From positions 47,085,563 to 47,149,562 of the forward strand of contig JARCOQ010000005.1 of NCBI GenBank assembly GCA_029207755.1: DNA of 64,000 nucleotides. Reading direction: 5' to 3'. The stretch's first letter is position 1; every line of letters starts with the position of its first letter. The notes below the pieces were generated by a model that ran no database searches, had not been told where the DNA came from, and worked only from the letters and a program-made list of their open reading frames with translations. Shown one piece after another: positions 1 to 12,908 of the stretch. Source of the stretch: Chamaea fasciata. Lineage: Eukaryota; Chordata; Aves; Passeriformes; Sylviidae. Position numbers and translations under genes: made by a program.

Positions 1-400
1 TTCAAGCTTCTCATAAGATCACAGCTACTTCAGTATTTACTTATCCCATCACAAATACCTTTGCTCAAATCGACAATCTAAACATTCTCATCATCTCCCC
101 AATGCATATTTTTTTCACAGTTTAAAGGGATATTCTAGAATATTATAGTCTGTTACCACAGCTCACAAAAGACTTTCAGCCCAAAAACCAAGGCATCTTC
201 TCCATCTCCTCATCTAAGATATAACTTCTCAGCTGACCCCGATATATTCATAGTGTCTCTTTACATGTCTCTCACTCTGGCTTTCCTCTCACTCAGAGAA
301 GGGTTAGTGCTTTGCAAGCTGCATCTGTGCCATGAAAGAGTTAAATTCTTGCCTTGGTCTCTCCCTCTTAGGCTGCGGCTCATGATGTTAGTTTTCAAAG

Positions 401-690
401 CCACGCTGATGGGCGGTGTGGGGCTCAGAAACAGTGGCCAGGATTTCCGTAGCCAGGCTGGTGGACATCTTCCCCCACCCTTGGTGACATCGGGGTGGGC
501 CCAGCCCAGCCCGGGCTCAGAGCTGCTCCCTGGGGGCCCGGGGGACATCTCCCTTAGCCCAGCCAGCAGTGGGACAAGCCTTAAAGTCATGTTAGCAGGA
601 TGTTAGCAGACGATTGGGCCCAGTCCAGCCAAGATGGCTGTAGCAGTAGGGCCCAGCCAGCCTGCTAGGCTCAGGGGCTGGCCCTGTTAC
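401..690. repeat. GC-rich patch with recurring GCCCAGCC motifs
   Basis: A sharply GC-rich block inside AT-rich intron. The motif GCCCAGCC or a close variant recurs near 499-512, 557-565, 618-630 and 650-658. An 11-bp direct repeat (TGTTAGCAGGA/TGTTAGCAGAC) lies at about 590-611. It could be a decayed minisatellite or an LTR fragment; I cannot assign a family. CpG is present but not dense, so a CpG-island promoter is unlikely. Confidence 0.4.
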
Positions 691-3600
691 CTGTTCCAAG
701 TCAGGAAGGAAAAAAAAATTTTCCCAGTACTCTCTGATTTTTAACCTGTGTAATCCAAGGAGTTTCTAACTCTCTAATTGGTCAATCAAGCTGTCAACAT
801 TGTGTTATAGCTTCCTTAGAAAAAATCACTTTTGTGCTAAACCAGCACAGGGTAATATTTTGAAATTGAATCATCTTATTACTTAAGCTACAGGTTTAGG
901 AAAAATTCTATGTTTTCTGATTTAAAAAGCTTTTCCCATCAAGAAATCTTAATGTGAGGTCTTGTCTTCTCCCTTCTCCACACCAGCACGGCCCAGATAT
1001 AGGCCTGGGCATAGTTGGGAATGCAGACTGGAGAGGCTGAAAAGGCACTATAGTCTTTCAGAGCTGAATAGACAAGATTGCTAAACATGGATAAGCAATT
1101 TAAACTGTGAGTGTTTCATGAATTAACATTTTGATTTATGGATTATTCACAATCCATTTGAGAAGGATGAAGCTTTCATAGCCTTGGAGAGAGTGTTTTT
1201 CCTTTATCCAGACAGACACATGTGCTGTTGTGAAGTTAACCTCTACATCCTTTAGCTACATCTCCTTCATCAAAGACAAAAGGAATTCTGTACAACCCAC
1301 TTTGCAGAGGCTTGTTGTGTGTCCAAGGGGATGTTGACACCTGCAGTCTGTTTCAAATATCATCTAATGGGGGTAAACATGTCTAAATATTCTTTCTAGA
1401 GAAGTTGCTCTAAACAGTCAATGTTACTTTTATTCCCAGTTGTTAGCATTGAATGATAATTTAAAACAGGCTAATGATGCTTTTAGAAACCAAATAACTT
1501 TTCTTGCTAAGGGAAGCTTTGGAATATTGATCTTCAGCTAGCATTATCCGAAGTGAAACTATTCTTGATGGCTTGGTGGGACTTTTGCTAATAAAATGAC
1601 AACGAACAGAAACATGATCTCTGAGCATGTTTCCATCTTCTCACACATAGTCAGGTCCAATTTTTTAATGAAAGTTCTTATTTTCAGGCACTTCCATTTC
1701 AGCATCCACCTTCAGAAAGTTAAAGGAGTTATCTTGGTTTTGAGTCCTACCTATCAGCATCTTGATCTGAAGTGATTTGTGGACCCACTGAGATTGTTCA
1801 TAGACTCCTGCTCAGAATTTATCAGCATCCAATTTTCAGAATATATATTCTACTATATTTGGGATAAAAATATTTGTATACCCACTTTTCTTTCCTTTTA
1901 TTCTTCAAGGGATTCTGAATTATCAAGTCATTTTGATTTTTTTTTCTGCAAAATAGAACATGAGGGGGAGAAAAGGGTTTGCATATTTAAGCTGATCTAA
2001 AATCAGAGAGAGAATTCTGAATTCTTAATATCTCCTGTAGCAATGCATGTGCTGCTCTGTACCCCTGTTAAATTTCACTACTTAAAAATACATGATTGTA
2101 CAGTAGCACCAGTCTGTCTCCCAAATAGCATTTATATATATAATAAAGCCAATATATGTTATTCAGTTAAGGACATTTGTGGGTATATGCACGTCAGGGT
2201 CTGAAGGGGACAAGAAAGATGGAGCCCTGATTATCCTTTAAGCAATAATTCAGCCATGGAGGTGTTCAGTCCATTGGAGTGGAAGGACTGAGTTACCTAC
2301 AAGCAGCAGAGAGTTATTTTGGAAGTACCATCACCATTATAAACGTAAAGCAAACACGAATTGCTATATAAATTATCTATTTTGTTTTGTAGAACAGTAT
2401 TGTATCCATTTATTTTTAAGTATATCATGAGACTTGAGGTAGAAAAATTATGTCAGCAAATGTTGGGGGGCCCATATTTTCTGTAGTGACGAACACACGA
2501 ATTATCTGTGTATTTCTGATATTAACAATTTTCCACTGTAGGCAATCTGGACAAGTCCTGGTAGCTAATTTCACTAATCAGCTGAGAGTTGCTTCCACAA
2601 CTTTTTCACTGCTGAGAAGAACTGTATTTTAAAATGACCTTAAAATAAGATTTCTTTTGGCTCCTTACTAGTCCTCAGGATAATCCAGTAATTCTGTATT
2701 TCAAGCCTCCAGACACATTCACTGCCTTACATACCAAGTTCTGTATCTCAAAACGTCTGCTTAAAAACTATATATTTTGCAACTCAAAGCATTACCAGCA
2801 CTTCAAAAAGTAGCAATTCTAGTATCTCAGAGGCCTCATCTTTCATGCCAAAGCAGTCTTAATGTCAGAACAAAGATAAATTCCCTCAAGTATAGTAAAA
2901 AGGCAAAATTTCATTTTTACAGCTTTCATTGATGCTGTCTGTAACAGACATATATATCTTGAATAATCTTCAGAAAGATTCACTGTTTAATTATTTTTGG
3001 GGATTTTTCCACAGTTGTTTTCAGGCAATATTGAGGTTTTATATACATATACAGATTCACGGGCCACTGCCATGGAGGCACTGATGGGTTTCTATTCAGT
3101 GAATTTCAAGTCATTCAGAATTCTTTCTGTTGAATATTGAGATTAATTCTTCTCACATGAACATGTGTGCAAAATCTGGTCATGCCCTACACCCAAATTA
3201 TTATCTGATAGGGTGGAATGTTTCAAATCTTGACTTTTGAAAGAGTGAAGGACATGAGGTTAGTCTGTGTTGTGCTTTGTTGTGGCAATTCTCCTCTCTT
3301 TTATAAGCATCTCTAGTATGACTTTTGTGGATTGAAAAGAAAGAAGGTAGGAAAAAAAAATCTGTAATATTAGTGCTGCATGTGCTACAAATTGGAATCT
3401 GTTTGTTGCCTTTTAAGGCTCCTAAAGCCTCTGTGGTTTCCCCTAGGACAATTTAGAGGCAGCCAGTGACACTGAGGAGCTGCAGGCTCTCATCACATAT
3501 AACTAAACAACACCAGAAACTCAGAATTTCTCTTACAAGCTATGCTGATTAAGTTAGCGCATTGGCCTAGTATTTAGAGTGGGTTAATTTGGATGTGAGG

Positions 3601-4321
3601 ACTTCTCTGTTGTTTCTAAGACTTATAGCTGTTTTCCAAGCAAAACTCTTGTAATTAAAATTACAATGTCTTTCATTAATCTTATCCCTATTTTATGCAT
3701 GAAAATGAAGATGAAGGATTCTTGAATATTTTGATAGGGTTTTCTTTTTTTATTACCTACAGATGTAATAATAGACTTTAGATGCTGTAAAAGACATGAA
3801 CAAAAAGGGAAGAAGTTTTCTCCCATGCTCAAGTTTGACAGGGAAAGAGTAGTATATTTAAATTGCAACATATGTCTGTTTTAAGGATGAATATTATGAA
3901 TAAGGCTCTCCTGCTTGTGAGCATGAAAAATAGGCCACCTGCAGAGACTGGGGAGTTGGTATTATCAGCAATTTTTTAAAAGGATTTTGAAACTGGGCCA
4001 TGACCCCTGAAGAAGGGAAAGGTGAAAAGGAGGTCACAAAATACTCATGATCGCTGGGAACAGTCAGTGGCTTTTAATTTCTGGCAGCTAGCCAGTCTCT
4101 CCACAGTGGGGAAATGGATTTTTACACCTGTAGCCAGTTGTTAGAAATGGAACTAAGTTGATGCCAGCAATTTTGGCTCTTAATATAGATTTTCACCAAC
4201 AGGAATTACAATTGCATGTCACTAAATTAGGGGAGCTGAGGACATGCAAAAGCAACAGGAGTTTATTGCACAAAAGAAGAATGATTCCAAAAATCAGTCA
4301 AGCTTGCAAGAAATTTGAACA

Positions 4322-4445
4322 GGGATAGGGGGTTAGACTAATTTCTGTCGAGACTATTAGATATTTGCTGCCACTGTAGTCAGTGGAAGAGGCTCAGTAG
4401 CTGGGACCTTTGGGGGTCCCTTCTAACAGCTATAACTCTACTTTC
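4322..4445 (+). mobile_element. CR1-like LINE 3'-end fragment, interrupted
   Basis: The text around 4322-4342 (GGGATAGGGGGTTAGACTA) and again at 4405-4440 (GGGACCTTTGGGGGTCCC then TTCTAACAGCTATAACTCTA) resembles the two halves of the CR1 3' terminal region, which normally run on without a gap. About 60 nt of other sequence separates them here. The copy is old and short, so the assignment is tentative. Confidence 0.4.
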
Positions 4446-5257
4446 ATAATTTTGGATTTTGCCTGTGAGGCATGAGATTGGAGAGCTGAAGTCCATCCAC
4501 AGCTGAAGTGTGATCCTCAGCTAAGGCATTTTTCTTCTCCTGGCACACATCTCTTCATCATGTTTTTCACCAGACCTCTTGTGCATGGAGTACAGAGTGA
4601 ACCTGCCTGCCCTGCTCCTTCCATCTGGCAGTCACTCCAGACCTTAATATCTATACTTTTTATGAAGGTTGGTTTACCACAGCTTAAATCTGTAGACGTA
4701 AGCAGTTGCTTCATGCAAGACTGAGGGCTGTGTGGTGGGTGGATCTGAAAGTGTCAGATTTAAATGCATCAAAACATGCCAAACTGTGAAAAGAGAAGTA
4801 TCTGCCCAGGTTTGTTTACTCAATGCCTTTCAAAAAACAGTATTTACTTAAGGCCCTCCACCTCTGACTGCCCCACAGGTCTGTAAAACTTTGAACATTA
4901 CACTTTGTATAGTAGGTTAAAATTCTGCCTCCTTGTAATAAAAAACTTTCAGAGACAATATTAATCCAGAAGGTAGTCATTTAAGTCATTTTCCCCAAAA
5001 GAAGCTGAGAAGATAGCTAATATCTTTTTTATTGTGACAGCAGATTGTTTATTTTTCATCACAGGTGTGTTGTTAGTGTCTTAAATCTTTATGTGGCTCA
5101 TTGATGAAGAAAGGACTTCAACAATGCTCATCAAATTTTAAAATTAACACGATATATATTTATACCAGAACTAAAAAGTGAAATTATTGAAGGGTTATAC
5201 TTGCTGTCTTCATATGGTCCACTGGTGATTCGAATGTATATTTTTATTTTTGTTTTT

Positions 5258-5263
5258 TAGTAG
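5258..5263 (+). promoter_or_regulatory. Tandem NAGNAG splice acceptor of ANO4 exon 1
   Basis: A T-rich tract (5241-5257) runs into TAGTAG. Both AGs are plausible acceptors, and the three-nt difference keeps the frame. If the previous exon ends in phase 1 with G, the distal AG gives Ala-Lys-Asp and the proximal AG gives Val-Ala-Lys-Asp. TAG/TAG are near-equal competitors by known NAGNAG rules, so mixed use is possible. Confidence 0.7.
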
Positions 5264-5397
5264 CTAAGGATGTCAACATTTTTTTTGATGAGTTAGAAGG
5301 TGTGAACAGCCCTTCCAAAGATGATGATTCCCTGCTTCACCATGGTAACTTGACCAGTACTTCTGATGATGCCACCAGGCTGGAAGTCGTGGGAGAG
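5264..5397 (+). CDS. ANO4: ANO4 coding exon 1 of window (N-terminal cytosolic segment)
   Basis: Encodes residues 1-45 of the window's fragment, from an alanine codon split with the preceding exon (G|CT) through AKDVNIFFDELEGVNSP and a run of aspartates to VVGE. It ends in phase 0 at the donor GTAAGG. This is the variable N-terminal cytosolic tail just before the anoctamin dimerisation domain, rich in acidic and serine/threonine residues. The start was chosen because ANO4 has Met-Ala-Lys-Asp here, which requires the second AG of a TAGTAG acceptor (5258-5263). Using the first AG would add three nt and insert one valine without a frame change. The preceding exon is not in the window, so the split codon is inferred. 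Confidence 0.88.
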
Positions 5398-8300
5398 GTA
5401 AGGACACAGAATTATTAATACAGTATTTATTCATGTCCATTATAAAGATGTAATAAATATAATTTGATTTTAAATTTCATTCTCTACCATCAAAGTGTGT
5501 CTAATCTTTCCCATGAGAACTGGTTTACCATTCTTAGATTATAATGCTGAAATATAAAATATCTCAAATTCAAAAGTTTTGATTTCATGCACCCTCAGTG
5601 AAACATCTATACAAATCTAAGGCTTCAATGCTTCTGAAAATGCTGGAAAATTTTTCCCTCTATTCATCCTTTAAGGGGAAAGAGTGTGGAGAGGATTTAT
5701 CTACAATTCCCATGAGAATTGGATATCAGTTATGAGACACATTCCCTTTCCAATTAAGAACAATTATGACGTGATGGTGCATAATGGTGATTCAGAGAAC
5801 ATACCAGGGAGAGAACGTTCAGCAGGTGAAGAGACCAGGGACTTCTTTCCTCAGGACTGGGGCTACATCTAGACTACTTACTGGACTGGTCTGATGTTAC
5901 CTGCAAGTTGTGTCTGAGGAATTTTTGGCAGAGGGCTCACTGGAACATATCAGAACTGGCAGGGATCATGCTAGTAATTAAAAAGAATGGAAAACCACAG
6001 GACATTGCTGAGGGCCCTGCCCTGACCCTCTTTTGTTTACTAGTTTGATAGAGTTTGGAGAAGGCAATTAGACATTATCTTTTTCAGCAGCTAGAGGGTT
6101 TTGTGAAACAAGTTCTTTTGTGCAGAACTGCTGAGGAGAGAGAGATTTTCTTTGTTCTAGAAATTCAGCCCATAGAGAGCTGCACGCCTTGAATGTTTAG
6201 ACAGATAACTGAAGCAACTAAATTCAGGACACCCTGAATATGTTTGACCTTGCTCACAGTTTCATCTTCCTTAATCATAGCTCTTCTTTAGCTTCCCATA
6301 CAGCAAAGGACCCTCTTTACCTGCTTGTACCATAATAGGTTAATCTGAAATTATATTCCCATGTTGCATTTTGGGACCATGCACCATATGGTTTTTAGCA
6401 AAAAAGAACAGGTGAAAGGCACATGATTTTTGTAAGTTAAAGAGGAAAAATTAACAGAAAACTATCAGAAGGACATGCTGCTGTAATGTAATAATATTGA
6501 AAAAACAATACCTCAAAACCTTTTTTTTTCTTTCTCTTAGATGTGTTTTTCTGTTTTTTTTAAAGGGAAAGGGAAAACCTTGAGGAATATGAACACATTT
6601 AAGGGGTCTTTTTGTAACCATAACTGAGGAAAACAGCAGTGTAGGTCACATATAGGTATAAGATAGGTGAAAAAATATGAAAATTGAAAGTCTTAATGGG
6701 ACTTCAGGAATGCTGCAGCCTACCAAAAAATGTTTCAAAGTACTTGGTTCCTGCTAAAATCTCGAAGGAAAAGATACACTGTTCAGATGTTGTATGGTTT
6801 GTATGGATATGTGTGGGTAAGCCCTTTGGCCTAAAGCTCTCCTAGCGTATGCATGTATATGAGTCATGTCTGAATGCGGATGGTTCCCAGCTGAGCACCT
6901 GAGAATATAAAAAACTACTGTATTCCCTGGAAAAGAAGTCCAAATTATACAAGACGTATTACAATACAATCATAAAGATAAACAGAAATGCTAAGTTCTT
7001 GTTGGAGTGAAGTCTTCACTGTTCTACTATCTTCCAGCATCCTTTTTTAGATGAAAGAATGGGGGTTTCACATTTGTGACTACACCACTTTTTCACCAAA
7101 AAAAAGCAGTCAGACCTAGTGGTATATATTTTTTCTTCATCAGTTTAGGAAAACTGAATTTTGATGTCATAACACAGGTAAGGGAGATGCAATATCTGGA
7201 GGAAGGTAGGACAAACTTCTGTCTGAAATACCATAAGCCTGTAATACTTGGATTATGCAGAAGTCCTGCAGCTGACACTGCTGAACCAGCCCTAACTGTC
7301 TGTGTATCGTGTTTGATCCTCAAGAGTTCTTGCAAGTCCAGACTCTGTCTATAAAATTGCCTTAGAGTCTGTAACAGAAGGCCAGAGAAAGGATTCCTTA
7401 CCAGAGGCCATAACAGTCTAATAGGGTTTATCAGTCTGGATTTGACATACAGTGTTCCTAAAATGAAAAGGACCTTCAAGTGCACATAAGGGTGTCCAAG
7501 CTGCCTTTCTGAGTGAAAAATTACAATACTGTAGTTGGTAATGTTTCACAAGTCCAAGAGAAGTAATTTTCCCAGGCAGTCATATTTGTAGTGGAAGAAA
7601 TGTGACAAGTCAAATACTTTGGCTAAATCGCATAGATTCTCTTTAATGTAAGGTTCTGCATTCATTGATGAGTCGGTGCAGGGCAAACCAGTTTTCTTCA
7701 GAGAAAGCAGAAACATAGGAAGGGGCAAATCAATTTTTCCAGTGGAGTCACTACTTCATGGAGAGAAGGACACATTTCTTACAGTACTCTCAAGATGAGT
7801 CTGAGTTCAGATGAGGAGCGTACATTTGAAATGGATCTCTCAATTGCCCCTACCCATGATTTCTTTGCAGTCCAGAGCAGTGTTGGATTTTAAACCTGTA
7901 TTCCTTATGTATGTAAATCCAGTGAGTCTTTTTGGACCAGACTACAGTGAACCCAAAGTGAATCCTTAAGCCTAATTAGCAGGTCCTCAGCATGGATTGT
8001 TTTGCTCTACAGCTCCTTTCCTATTATGCCAAAAATACATGTTGACTCTGACTGCTGAACAGGAGGCTTGTCAGGAGGTTTAGAAATCACAACAGGACCA
8101 CCAAGCTGACCCACAGCCTCTAAATCTTCTGCTATATCCTTCCTTTATTTAAATAACCTTAAATATCCTTTGGGTTGTTGGGGCTTTTTTATGTCTTCTT
8201 GACAGAGATTTTTAATGGAAAAAGAAAAAATGTGCCTTCTGAGCTGTTTTCACATTTAATGTTCTATGAAAAATACTTTTCATATCTTGATAATATCATT

Positions 8301-9901
8301 TATCAGCATGATATGCTGTATAGATATAAATAGTTTGCTACTGTTTTTTCCTTAGAGATTAAATCTTTTTTCTTGCCTTTATTTTGGGCTCTAAGAACTG
8401 TTCCACTGTATCAAGTCTGCCCTAAGTTGTGTCAGGAGTTAGGAATTCTAATGAAAGAATGTTAGAAAAATCCCCTTCTTCCTTCAATGAACTGGATGTA
8501 CCAAGGGGATGGAACATTTGGGATGCTTTCATTGCTTTTTCCATTTAATCAAAATGCCAGCTGAGAATCAGAAAGATAGCTTACACTAAACTCTTTGAAT
8601 GGGAAAATTGTTTTGGGGGGTTTTTCCTGTAAAAACAATTTTTCCTATTGTAATGTTCACTTTGTGATTTAAATTCAGAAGCAATTCTCCTATGGAGAAA
8701 GTATTTTGAAAATTCCCTCCTTCCCCCAGAGGTGAAAAAAAAAATTTTTTTTATTTTCAGAGACTTGATTGTGTATTATAGGGCAGGGCTACTTTTGGCA
8801 GGAATAGCAGAGCAAGTTTTGGAAAAGCAGAGGTAAATTAGCTTAACCTTCCCTTCACCTTAGAGCTGGACTGATCTTGAGGTTCCTGGAGGTCCTTGCC
8901 CTTTATACTGCTCAGAGGGAGTGATGTTTGTTCCTATGTATCCTTCACACTGTACATTTCCTGCATGAAACACTACAACCATTGCAAACTGCCATGCAAT
9001 TTCAACTTGTCTGAAAGTGAAAGCTCAAACCCTGGGCAGGACTTGTATAATGTAGAAGTAGTGTTAAATTGTGAGGAGGATCTGTAGAGAATTTCATCTC
9101 ATGACTTACTGGAAAAAGATCGGTAGTTTGGTCTTCTATATCTCAGGAGAGTGACGTCTTTGTCCTCTTATTAACAGTGAAATCAAGTTGTGTTTTTCTG
9201 TCAGATCAAACTTTTTTTTTTTAAGAAAAGAGATAGTATTTATTGTTCTTATTGGTTTTACGTGCTGCTACACCTGACACCAGGAGTTCTTTCCAAGTAA
9301 ACACAAATAAATCCATCCTCAGCTATTCCTTAAGCAAGGAATATTCTGAAGTTAGATTTGATGAGGTATGGTGAGGTTGGTACACAACCTTCATATTGTT
9401 GTCTGTGTCCTGTGGGGCAAAGTAGTGAAAATCTCCATGCCAGGTTTTAGTGTTTCTCACTACAGTAAATGTTAATGATAATGTTTACTCTTTTGACATA
9501 TACAAAGACATTCAGCCATATAAAGTTCTTGATTTTAAATTTGCACTTCAGTAACACTATTCTCTGCTCTATTTTATAAGAAATTATTCCTAATCTTATG
9601 GAGGGTTGTGGGGGACGAAGGCTTGCACTTTCTATTCTCTCCTATCCCATCCCCATATGTCCAAGCATTTTCCTAAGGCCTCCTGATGCCCCTTAAGATC
9701 CCCTTAAGTAGGGAAGTCTGTGCTTCTGACTCTCAGATGAAGTCAGAAGCACCGTATGTGAAGAGCCTAAAACTTGAACAGCTTGTTGTGATTTCCTTAT
9801 CTTTCCTGTTGAGTATTACTGAAAACTGATGATTCAAACAGCAATGCAGCAATTATCAAGGCAAATTAACATAATTGAATTGCTTGATTTTCTCTTTACA
9901 G
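5398..9901 (+). other. ANO4 intron between window exons 1 and 2
   Basis: A 4.5 kb intron with donor GTAAGG and acceptor TTTACAG. AT-rich, with short A and T homopolymers (for example near 8735-8755). I recognised no repeat family, RNA gene or further exon. The frames at 7093-7485 (-) and 7076-7354 (+) overlap on opposite strands, have no domain signature and look like chance. Confidence 0.8.
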
Positions 9902-10060
9902 GAGGTACCTGATAAGAACAAAATCAATGGACTGTATTTTAGAGATGGGAAATGTCGGATTGATTACATCCTTGTGTATAGAAAATCTAATCCACAGACA
10001 GAGAAGAGGGAAGTATTTGAGAGAAATATCAGAGCAGAAGGACTTCAAATGGAAAAAGAA
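9902..10060 (+). CDS. ANO4: ANO4 coding exon 2 (start of dimerisation domain)
   Basis: 159 nt, phase 0 to phase 0, residues 46-98 of the fragment, from [17 protein letters not shown] to GLQMEKE. It holds the opening motif of the anoctamin dimerisation domain: [13 protein letters not shown] followed by the basic/acidic KREVFERN helix. This is strongly conserved among ANO3, ANO4 and relatives. The domain forms the N-terminal cytosolic fold that packs against the other subunit's C-terminal helix. The acceptor is TTTACAG and the donor GTAAGA. A second AG three nt downstream (CAGGAG) exists, but GAG is a poor acceptor and the aligned ANO4 length supports the first. Skipping this exon would keep the frame but remove the domain's first strand. 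Confidence 0.95.
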
Positions 10061-12854
10061 GTAAGATATCTTCTTTAAAATAACTTCCACGTTGAAGCTT
10101 TGTAGAATCTGGGGGTATGGTTTACTCTGAAACTCCTTCACTCTGTTGTAGCAGTAGAAAAATGCTTTTAAGCATGCCTAAATACAGGCCAAAGCAGTGC
10201 AAAAGTGTAGCCTAAAGGAAAATCCGACACAGGGATTGAAAGCCAAAAGCAGGCCAGTACAGTCATCTTTTTCAATCTTATGGACAAGTAGGCCACAGAA
10301 TCTCGTCCAGTGTACTGTGCAAAACAAAAAAAAAAAAGTGCTGGGTTTAAAAGGCCTAAATTCTACTGAGTGCAATCTATATTTCTGCAGCTACACTTTC
10401 TTCTGGCTATATGCTCCACTGTTTGCTGAGGCTCCTGGTACTCTTTTCAGAGACCTAACTAGATCCCTGCCTTCCTTTATCTGTCAGCTTAGGCTGTGAG
10501 AAGTCAGCAACATGAGAAGTATTTCGGTAGTTTGAAAACAGCTTAGTTTCTCCTCCTGTCTTAACCCTAAGCATAGAAATAACTGGACAGTACATTTAAA
10601 TCATTTCATTATGTAATTTCCACCATAATGTCCTAAATTAGTAGATCTTTTATGGACAACAGTGTAGAAATTAGCAAAGTGTCTAAAATGTATTGACATG
10701 TTAGGTAGCAGGAACGAGGTTTAAAGAGACCATATCTCTTTTGCCAAGCCTGTGGTCTTCCTTAAACTTTGATAATGTGCTTAAGCAGGGCTTAAGCCTC
10801 ACTTCCATCCAGAAGGATATTGCTGAGTGTTTACTTTTATTTGTGCCTGGTGGGCTCACACTCATGCTAATATGCATTGTCATGCTGCCACTGATGGAAA
10901 GAGAAGAGGAATATTCAGGATATAGGCTTTGATCAATTAAGCAGGTGTTACAAATTATCTTCCTATCTTTCACTGAATTCTTGGTACATGTGTAAATATT
11001 CTGTCTATGCACGCTTCTTTGGAGAACACTGGGGAGGGAAAAAGGGAAGCCTTTACAGAAAAATGAAAACGTTTCTTTTCTTTAAATGTTTTTGATTGAA
11101 TATGGTGTATGTAAGTGCATTAAGAACATTTACTGGTTACACCAAAAGTTGCCCTAAACTGTTCCTTCAAATAAGCTGGAAGTCATCACCTTCAGTGCTG
11201 CAGTAATTGATAGATGTTTTCAATGCCAGAGATTGTTCATGATCACATTTCCTGTATATGTGCTACTGTCTACGTGTTACTGTTGTAACCCAACCTCCAA
11301 GACCACGAGAGTGCTGCTGCAGCTATCCACCTTTACATCCTAGTATTCTGCCCTGCTTCCACCAGGAGAGATATTGACAGGTCTCTGAAATTTGGGCAGT
11401 GTATAAAATGAATGGGGAATGAATCCTCCCTATTAATACGTATGCCCAATGGTATCAAATAATTTTTTCTACTTTGTGGTTTTTGCAGATTTATTACTGT
11501 GCTAATGTCAGCACCGAAACTATGAAATCACTTTATATTTTAAGTATTATGAAACTTATTGCAACATTCTGCACTGAAAACTTTTTCAAATTGATTATTT
11601 AAGTGCTTACTGGAGAGGTTTTTTTTGGCTTTCAAAACCATTTATTTGAAATTTGCCACCTAGGCTGCATGAATGATCTGCCAATTTGATTATTCATTTC
11701 AGTTTCTATTTTGCTAGTGACATGCAGTTTTATTTCTTACTAATCTCATTTGCCCTTGGTGTGACTTCTTGCCAGTGTCAGTAAATGTACATTTTCTAAA
11801 TTCAGAATGATCAAAATGAGGTTGTGCTACATGAATCCAGCTAATGTTTTTAAAATCTAGGGTAGCAATCTTTTTTAACATATGACTCTGACCTAAAATT
11901 AAACCCTTGCATGTACATTTTATGATTGCGTTAGTTTCTAAATTTAACTGTAATCCTGAAGGAAATATGTACATTCTTAGAACACTCCCTCCCCCATCCC
12001 CAGAGATTAAGAACAGTGCTGCATAACACTTAGCTTTAAACTTAGATGAATGATCACCTAGTGTCTTGATTGTTTCTCGTTATTTTTACTGCTCCTTTTT
12101 TTTTTTGAGACTACACATCATTTTGAGTGTTAATTCTGGAAGATTATAACTGCAGGGCTTTTTTCAAGTTGTTCACATGCAATATACTGCTTCCACTGAA
12201 AAAAGTTTGCTCCTAGATGAAACGAGAAAACTGTCTGTGGCTGTGGCCACAGAACATATCCAGAGGCAATAGGTGGTAACTCTTGGACTGAAAGAAACTT
12301 TTTACCTTCTATGAATTTGTGTGATTGTTGGTTCATTCTCCTTTGAGTACTTGCTGTTCATATCTTGGCATTCGATTATGTTAGTTCTGTCCTTTTAATG
12401 TGAAATCATTTGCAGAGAGGAAAACTTGCAGAGCTATCCACACTGCAATTTCAAACCCATTTGCCTCACTGCAGGGAGGAAGAAATGCACTGCAGTGGCT
12501 CGCTGACAAGTACAGCACAGTGAAATTCCCAGGAAGTGGTGTACGCAGGGAGCAGAGTGTTCACTTAGCAGCATGAAATGAGAAAGTGAATCTGAATTCA
12601 CAACAGTTGAGATAACTTCAGGTGCAATGTCAAGGTCATGTAGCTGAGAAAGGTCTGAACAGATTTCTGACTCTAGGAAAAGGTGATAATGTTTTGCAGA
12701 TATTCCCCAATGAATTCACACTCACAGTCTTCAGTTGTACCACATTACTCTGCCTTGGAAGTTCTGCCAGATTTGGTGCTCAATACATGCAGTAGTAAAG
12801 AATGAGGGGACCCCAGACCAAGGAACAGATAATTAAAATAATGATAATTTTAAC

Positions 12855-12863
12855 AAAAAAAAA

Positions 12864-12905
<42 letters not shown>
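12855..12905 (+). repeat. A18 tract followed by (GA)16 microsatellite
   Basis: Eighteen A residues (12855-12872) run directly into about sixteen GA dinucleotides, ending at 12905. An A-run fused to a simple repeat often marks the tail of an old retroposed copy, but the sequence upstream matches nothing I recognise. Confidence 0.9.

Positions 12906-12908
<3 letters not shown>

Larger units (their letters stand above)
1..5263. other. Intron upstream of ANO4 exon 1 (partial)
   Basis: AT-rich sequence ending in the acceptor of the first recognisable ANO4 exon. I saw no upstream ANO4 coding exon in it, so the start codon should lie further 5'. It contains a GC-rich patch at about 400-690 and a short CR1-like 3' end at about 4322-4445. 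The open frames at 253-606 (+) and 261-590 (-) overlap the GC-rich patch on opposite strands and show no family resemblance. The rest looks like unannotated unique intron. Confidence 0.7.

Noticed and set aside
253..606. 117-residue plus-strand and 109-residue minus-strand frames
   Set aside because: They occupy the same GC-rich patch on opposite strands, which lacks stop codons by composition. No domain or exon borders fit.
9905..9907. Alternative exon 2 acceptor at the GAG of CAGGAG
   Set aside because: GAG is a poor acceptor, and use of the upstream CAG matches the ANO4 length without a gap.
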